Source: Lentisphaeria bacterium
GTDB lineage: Bacteria; Verrucomicrobiota; Lentisphaeria; JABSQK01; UBA12247
Length of the DNA: 8,152 bases
Direction of reading: 5' to 3'
Assembly: GCA_003477185.1 (NCBI GenBank)
Contig: DMTJ01000303.1
Coordinates: 1-8,152 of the forward strand
The notes under the pieces were generated by a model, which was not told the DNA's origin, made no database searches, and saw only the letters and a list, made by a program, of their open reading frames with translations. The first letter of the stretch is position 1; every line of letters starts with the position of its first letter. Shown piece by piece: positions 5,978-8,152 of this stretch. The translations under genes were made by a program, and so were the position numbers.

Positions 5978-7832
5978 GATCAGTTTTCTCCTGTTGGGGT
6001 TGGTCACCAGGGACCAGTGAACGTTCTGGCCATTCCACGGTAAAGCAAGCGCCCTCGCCAGGAACACTGCTGACGCTAATGGTACCGCCGCTTCGCGTCA
6101 CAAGATGCTGCACGATGGCCAGTCCCAGACCGGTACCTGACTCTCCGCTTTCACGAGCTTTCTGCGTGCGGTAGAATCCACCGAAGATGCGTTCTTGATC
6201 GCAGGCCTGAATGCCGATCCCCTGGTCTGCGACCTCGAGTCGCAGGCCGCCGGCCTCGCTGGTGGCGGAGATCGCAACCGTGCTCTTGGCGGGGGAGTAT
6301 TTGACGGCGTTATCGAGCAGGTTGCCGACCACGCGGCCTAGAAATTCGGCGCTCAGGCTCAGGTAGATGTTCTGTGCAGGCAGGTCGACTTGAAAGCGCA
6401 CCTGTTTATTCAGTGCTCGTTCCTGCGCCTGTTCGAGACAGGCCTGGGCCACGGTCTGTAGACATGCCGGGGCTGCGCCTTGTAGGTCTTGCTGGGAGGC
6501 GCCGGCGAGGTCAAGCAGGTCACGAATCAAGTCTAGCATTTGGTCTACCCGGCTGCGCGCGCGCTCAATGAAGGAGGCTTGCCGCGGGCTCGGATCCATG
6601 AGCAGCAGGGCGTCGAGCATAGAGCGGACGGCGGCCAGCGGTGCGCGCAGCTCGTGATGGGTGGTGCGCGCGAACCAGTCGCGTTGGGCGCCGACTTTCT
6701 GCAGGTCGGCATAATCGCGCGCGCTGCCAATCGCCACGGCCCCCAAGTTCGCTAGGTTCCGGGCCATTGCCTGTTCTTCGGGGGTGAACTGGTGGGCGGC
6801 TGCTGCGTACAGGCGCAGGATTCCGAGTGCCTCATTACCTGCCTTCAGCGGCACACAAAGAACGGCATGCAGCCCCTCGTCTCGTGCCTGAATTGGGTAG
6901 AGGACGCGAGGGTCGGTCCGCATATCGTCGATCACCACGACCTTCCCTGCGAGGGTCTCCATGTCTGAGCTGCCTTCGACCAAGGGGACCGGGCCCTTGT
7001 TGAGATAGGCCTCACTCAAGCCATAGGTGCCGGCTAACTCCAGGCGATTCTCTTCACGATTTAGGATACGAATGGCGCTGGCACGCATGCCGAGTAACTC
7101 CGCTCCGTGCTCGGCCAGTAGAGCCAGCACTTGTTTCATATCGAGAGTCGCATTGACCATCTGGCCCAATTCATAGAGAGCGTGCATTTGACTATTGGCC
7201 GCGTCCAGGCGCGATTCAGAGTCAGCGAGTTCACACTCGCGCACCCGAAGCCTGCTGGCGATAGTCGTGCCCATCAGGGACACGCAGCCAAAAAGCAGAA
7301 CTAAGGCGAGCAGCCAGACCCCGGCGGCGGCCGAATCTGTGGCCAGATAGGGCACCTGCAATGGCATCTCCGGCCAGTATCCTGACTGTTCGAGCCCGGC
7401 GAAGGCCGCAAGGATTCCAATGACGATGAGGGTGAGCCAATAGCACATGGCGCGAGACATGAGCAGGGCCGCAAGCATCAGGTGGAAGGCGAAGGCCAAT
7501 GCTAGCGGGCTGCGCACACCGCCGGTGTAGAAGACAAGCAGAATCAGCGCACACCAGTCAATGGCAAGTTGGGCATAGAGCTGACGGCGGTGCAGTCGTT
7601 CGGCGTCTGCACCGGTGCGGCGCGTCCAAGACAGAAATCCGATGTTGGCGGCCAAGACAACCAGTGCAATGACAGTCAATTCCAGGCGCGGCAATAGCAA
7701 ACCGGCAAGTGGCCCAATGAGCCATGTTCCTGCCAGCATGCCAATGACGGCCCACCAACGCAGGCGAATGTACCAAACCGCATGCACCGAGAGTTCGGAG
7801 TCCAACGGAATCTGTCGATGTGCGGTGGCCAT
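5970..7832 (-). CDS. Membrane-bound GAF-domain sensor histidine kinase
   Basis: This is a 620-residue kinase. The N-terminus (about 22-195) has six predicted membrane segments (near 22-44, 50-69, 88-104, 108-126, 130-148 and 168-192) with very short loops and no large periplasmic sensor domain. Between segments three and four is TGGVRSPL (103-110), which resembles the GGxxNPF quinone-binding motif of RegB/PrrB. A short linker helix leads to a GAF domain (about 215-370). The HisKA dimerisation helix has THHELRAP, with phospho-acceptor His393. The ATPase domain has the N box (NLLDNAVKYSP, 504-514), the G1 box (DQGIGI, 536-541), the F region (FGGFYRT, 550-556) and the G2 box (GTGLGLAI, 566-573). 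All catalytic residues are present, so it should be active. It lies 22 bp after the response-regulator gene and overlaps hypA by 8 bp. AGGGG about 8 bases before ATG 7832 is the likely ribosome site. The signal could be membrane redox state, with the GAF adding a second input; this is inference. Confidence 0.94.
   Translation of the reverse strand: MATAHRQIPLDSELSVHAVWYIRLRWWAVIGMLAGTWLIGPLAGLLLPRLELTVIALVVLAANIGFLSWTRRTGADAERLHRRQLYAQLAIDWCALILLVFYTGGVRSPLALAFAFHLMLAALLMSRAMCYWLTLIVIGILAAFAGLEQSGYWPEMPLQVPYLATDSAAAGVWLLALVLLFGCVSLMGTTIASRLRVRECELADSESRLDAANSQMHALYELGQMVNATLDMKQVLALLAEHGAELLGMRASAIRILNREENRLELAGTYGLSEAYLNKGPVPLVEGSSDMETLAGKVVVIDDMRTDPRVLYPIQARDEGLHAVLCVPLKAGNEALGILRLYAAAAHQFTPEEQAMARNLANLGAVAIGSARDYADLQKVGAQRDWFARTTHHELRAPLAAVRSMLDALLLMDPSPRQASFIERARSRVDQMLDLIRDLLDLAGASQQDLQGAAPACLQTVAQACLEQAQERALNKQVRFQVDLPAQNIYLSLSAEFLGRVVGNLLDNAVKYSPAKSTVAISATSEAGGLRLEVADQGIGIQACDQERIFGGFYRTQKARESGESGTGLGLAIVQHLVTRSGGTISVSSVPGEGACFTVEWPERSLVPGDQPQQEKTDHA
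5987..5992 (-). promoter_or_regulatory. Ribosome binding site fixing the hypA start
   Basis: AGGAGA on the minus strand, 9 bases before ATG at 5977, sits inside the 3' end of the kinase gene. It decides the MHEW start over the longer open frame. Confidence 0.8.
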
Positions 7833-7854
7833 TAGCAGCCCCTGCCCGGCATTT

Positions 7855-8152
7855 TCAGCCTTTTGCGAAGTTCGCAGCCACCAAGGACAGCAGACGGTCC
7901 GGCGCGATCGGCTTTTGCAGGATCCCAGTGAGGCCCAAATCTTGGCAGCTCGTAGCCAGGTTCAGTGAGTCGCCTGTTGAGCTGAGGATGTAGATGGGCA
8001 CCGTCTCGCCGAGCGCGTGCAAGGCCTGCGCCAGGTTCGTTCCTGAATCGATTTCCTCCATCATCAAGTCCAGGAGGACCAGATCTGGCTTTTGATCCTT
8101 GTAAAAGCGTAGGCCTTCCATGCCGGATGCGGCGCTCTGGACTTCGTAGCCT
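7855..8152 (-). CDS. Response regulator receiver protein (5' end outside the window)
   Basis: The frame stays open to the window edge and reads GYEVQSAASG just before the first internal Met at 8121, which is the normal beta2/alpha2 part of a receiver, so the real start is beyond 8152. Visible motifs are the phospho-acceptor Asp in LVLLDLMM (codon 8068-8070), the Ser/Thr switch in YILSSTGD, and the conserved Lys in ILQKP. The acidic pair of the first strand lies outside the window. The protein ends at the last receiver helix (LLSLVAANFAKG) with no output domain after it. It is therefore a single-domain, CheY- or Spo0F-like regulator, unless an N-terminal domain lies outside. It is the likely phosphorylation partner of the kinase encoded 22 bp downstream. 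A receiver without a DNA-binding domain would need a further partner to affect transcription. Confidence 0.92.
   Translation of the reverse strand, partial: GYEVQSAASGMEGLRFYKDQKPDLVLLDLMMEEIDSGTNLAQALHALGETVPIYILSSTGDSLNLATSCQDLGLTGILQKPIAPDRLLSLVAANFAKG
7864..7876. repeat. 13-bp palindrome TGCGAAGTTCGCA in the 3' end of the response-regulator gene
   Basis: TGCGAA and TTCGCA form a perfect inverted repeat around one G, seven bases from the stop codon. It matches the four-copy repeat of the PDZ-protein gene at 11 of 13 positions and also has TTTT directly before it. It codes for AANFAK, part of the last receiver helix region, so the match may be chance. Confidence 0.4.

Noticed and set aside
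5978..6067. A longer HypA start adding 30 residues upstream
   Set aside because: HypA needs the MHE N-terminus for nickel binding, and the strong AGGAGA lies just before the internal ATG. The extension would overlap the kinase gene by about 100 bp.

Overview
The window looks like part of a bacterial chromosome of fairly high GC content, densely coding, with short intergenic gaps. No rRNA, tRNA, transposase, CRISPR array or phage gene is visible. Taxonomy cannot be fixed from the sequence alone. A large envelope protein of carboxypeptidase-regulatory-like repeats with a C-terminal PDZ domain, an unrecognised anchored coiled-coil protein, and short palindromic or tandem repeats would fit a Gram-negative bacterium of the PVC type (Verrucomicrobiota, Kiritimatiellota or Lentisphaerota). 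That is a low-confidence guess.

Left part (1-3900): two minus-strand genes encode membrane-anchored, mostly extracytoplasmic proteins. One is an 870-residue multi-domain surface or periplasmic protein, whose linker-coding region carries four copies of a 13-bp near-palindromic repeat. The other is a 287-residue helical protein of unknown function. The gap between them (2650-2864) holds a 10-bp tandem repeat. An AT-rich intergenic region (3729-3901) separates the second gene from a divergent plus-strand alpha/beta hydrolase (3902-4789), and contains palindromes and an 11-bp direct repeat.

Right part (4839-8152): a compact minus-strand operon reads response regulator (cut by the window edge), membrane-bound GAF histidine kinase, HypA nickel chaperone, and a Mrp/MinD-type ATPase. 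Gaps are 22 bp, an 8-bp overlap, and 2 bp. A strong hairpin terminator lies between the convergent end of this operon and the hydrolase.

The most interesting part is this operon. The HypA has the long zinc-domain insert and the HFIPE...HAF...CPxCG...GRGV signature that I associate with archaeal (Thermococcales-type) HypA. The adjacent ATPase has the layout of HypB-AT, the ATPase-type partner that stands in for GTPase HypB in [NiFe]-hydrogenase nickel insertion. A kinase whose membrane domain carries a RegB-like GGxxxPx motif is translationally joined to hypA. Together the four genes look like a redox- or H2-responsive control and nickel-loading module for a [NiFe] hydrogenase whose structural genes would lie outside the window.
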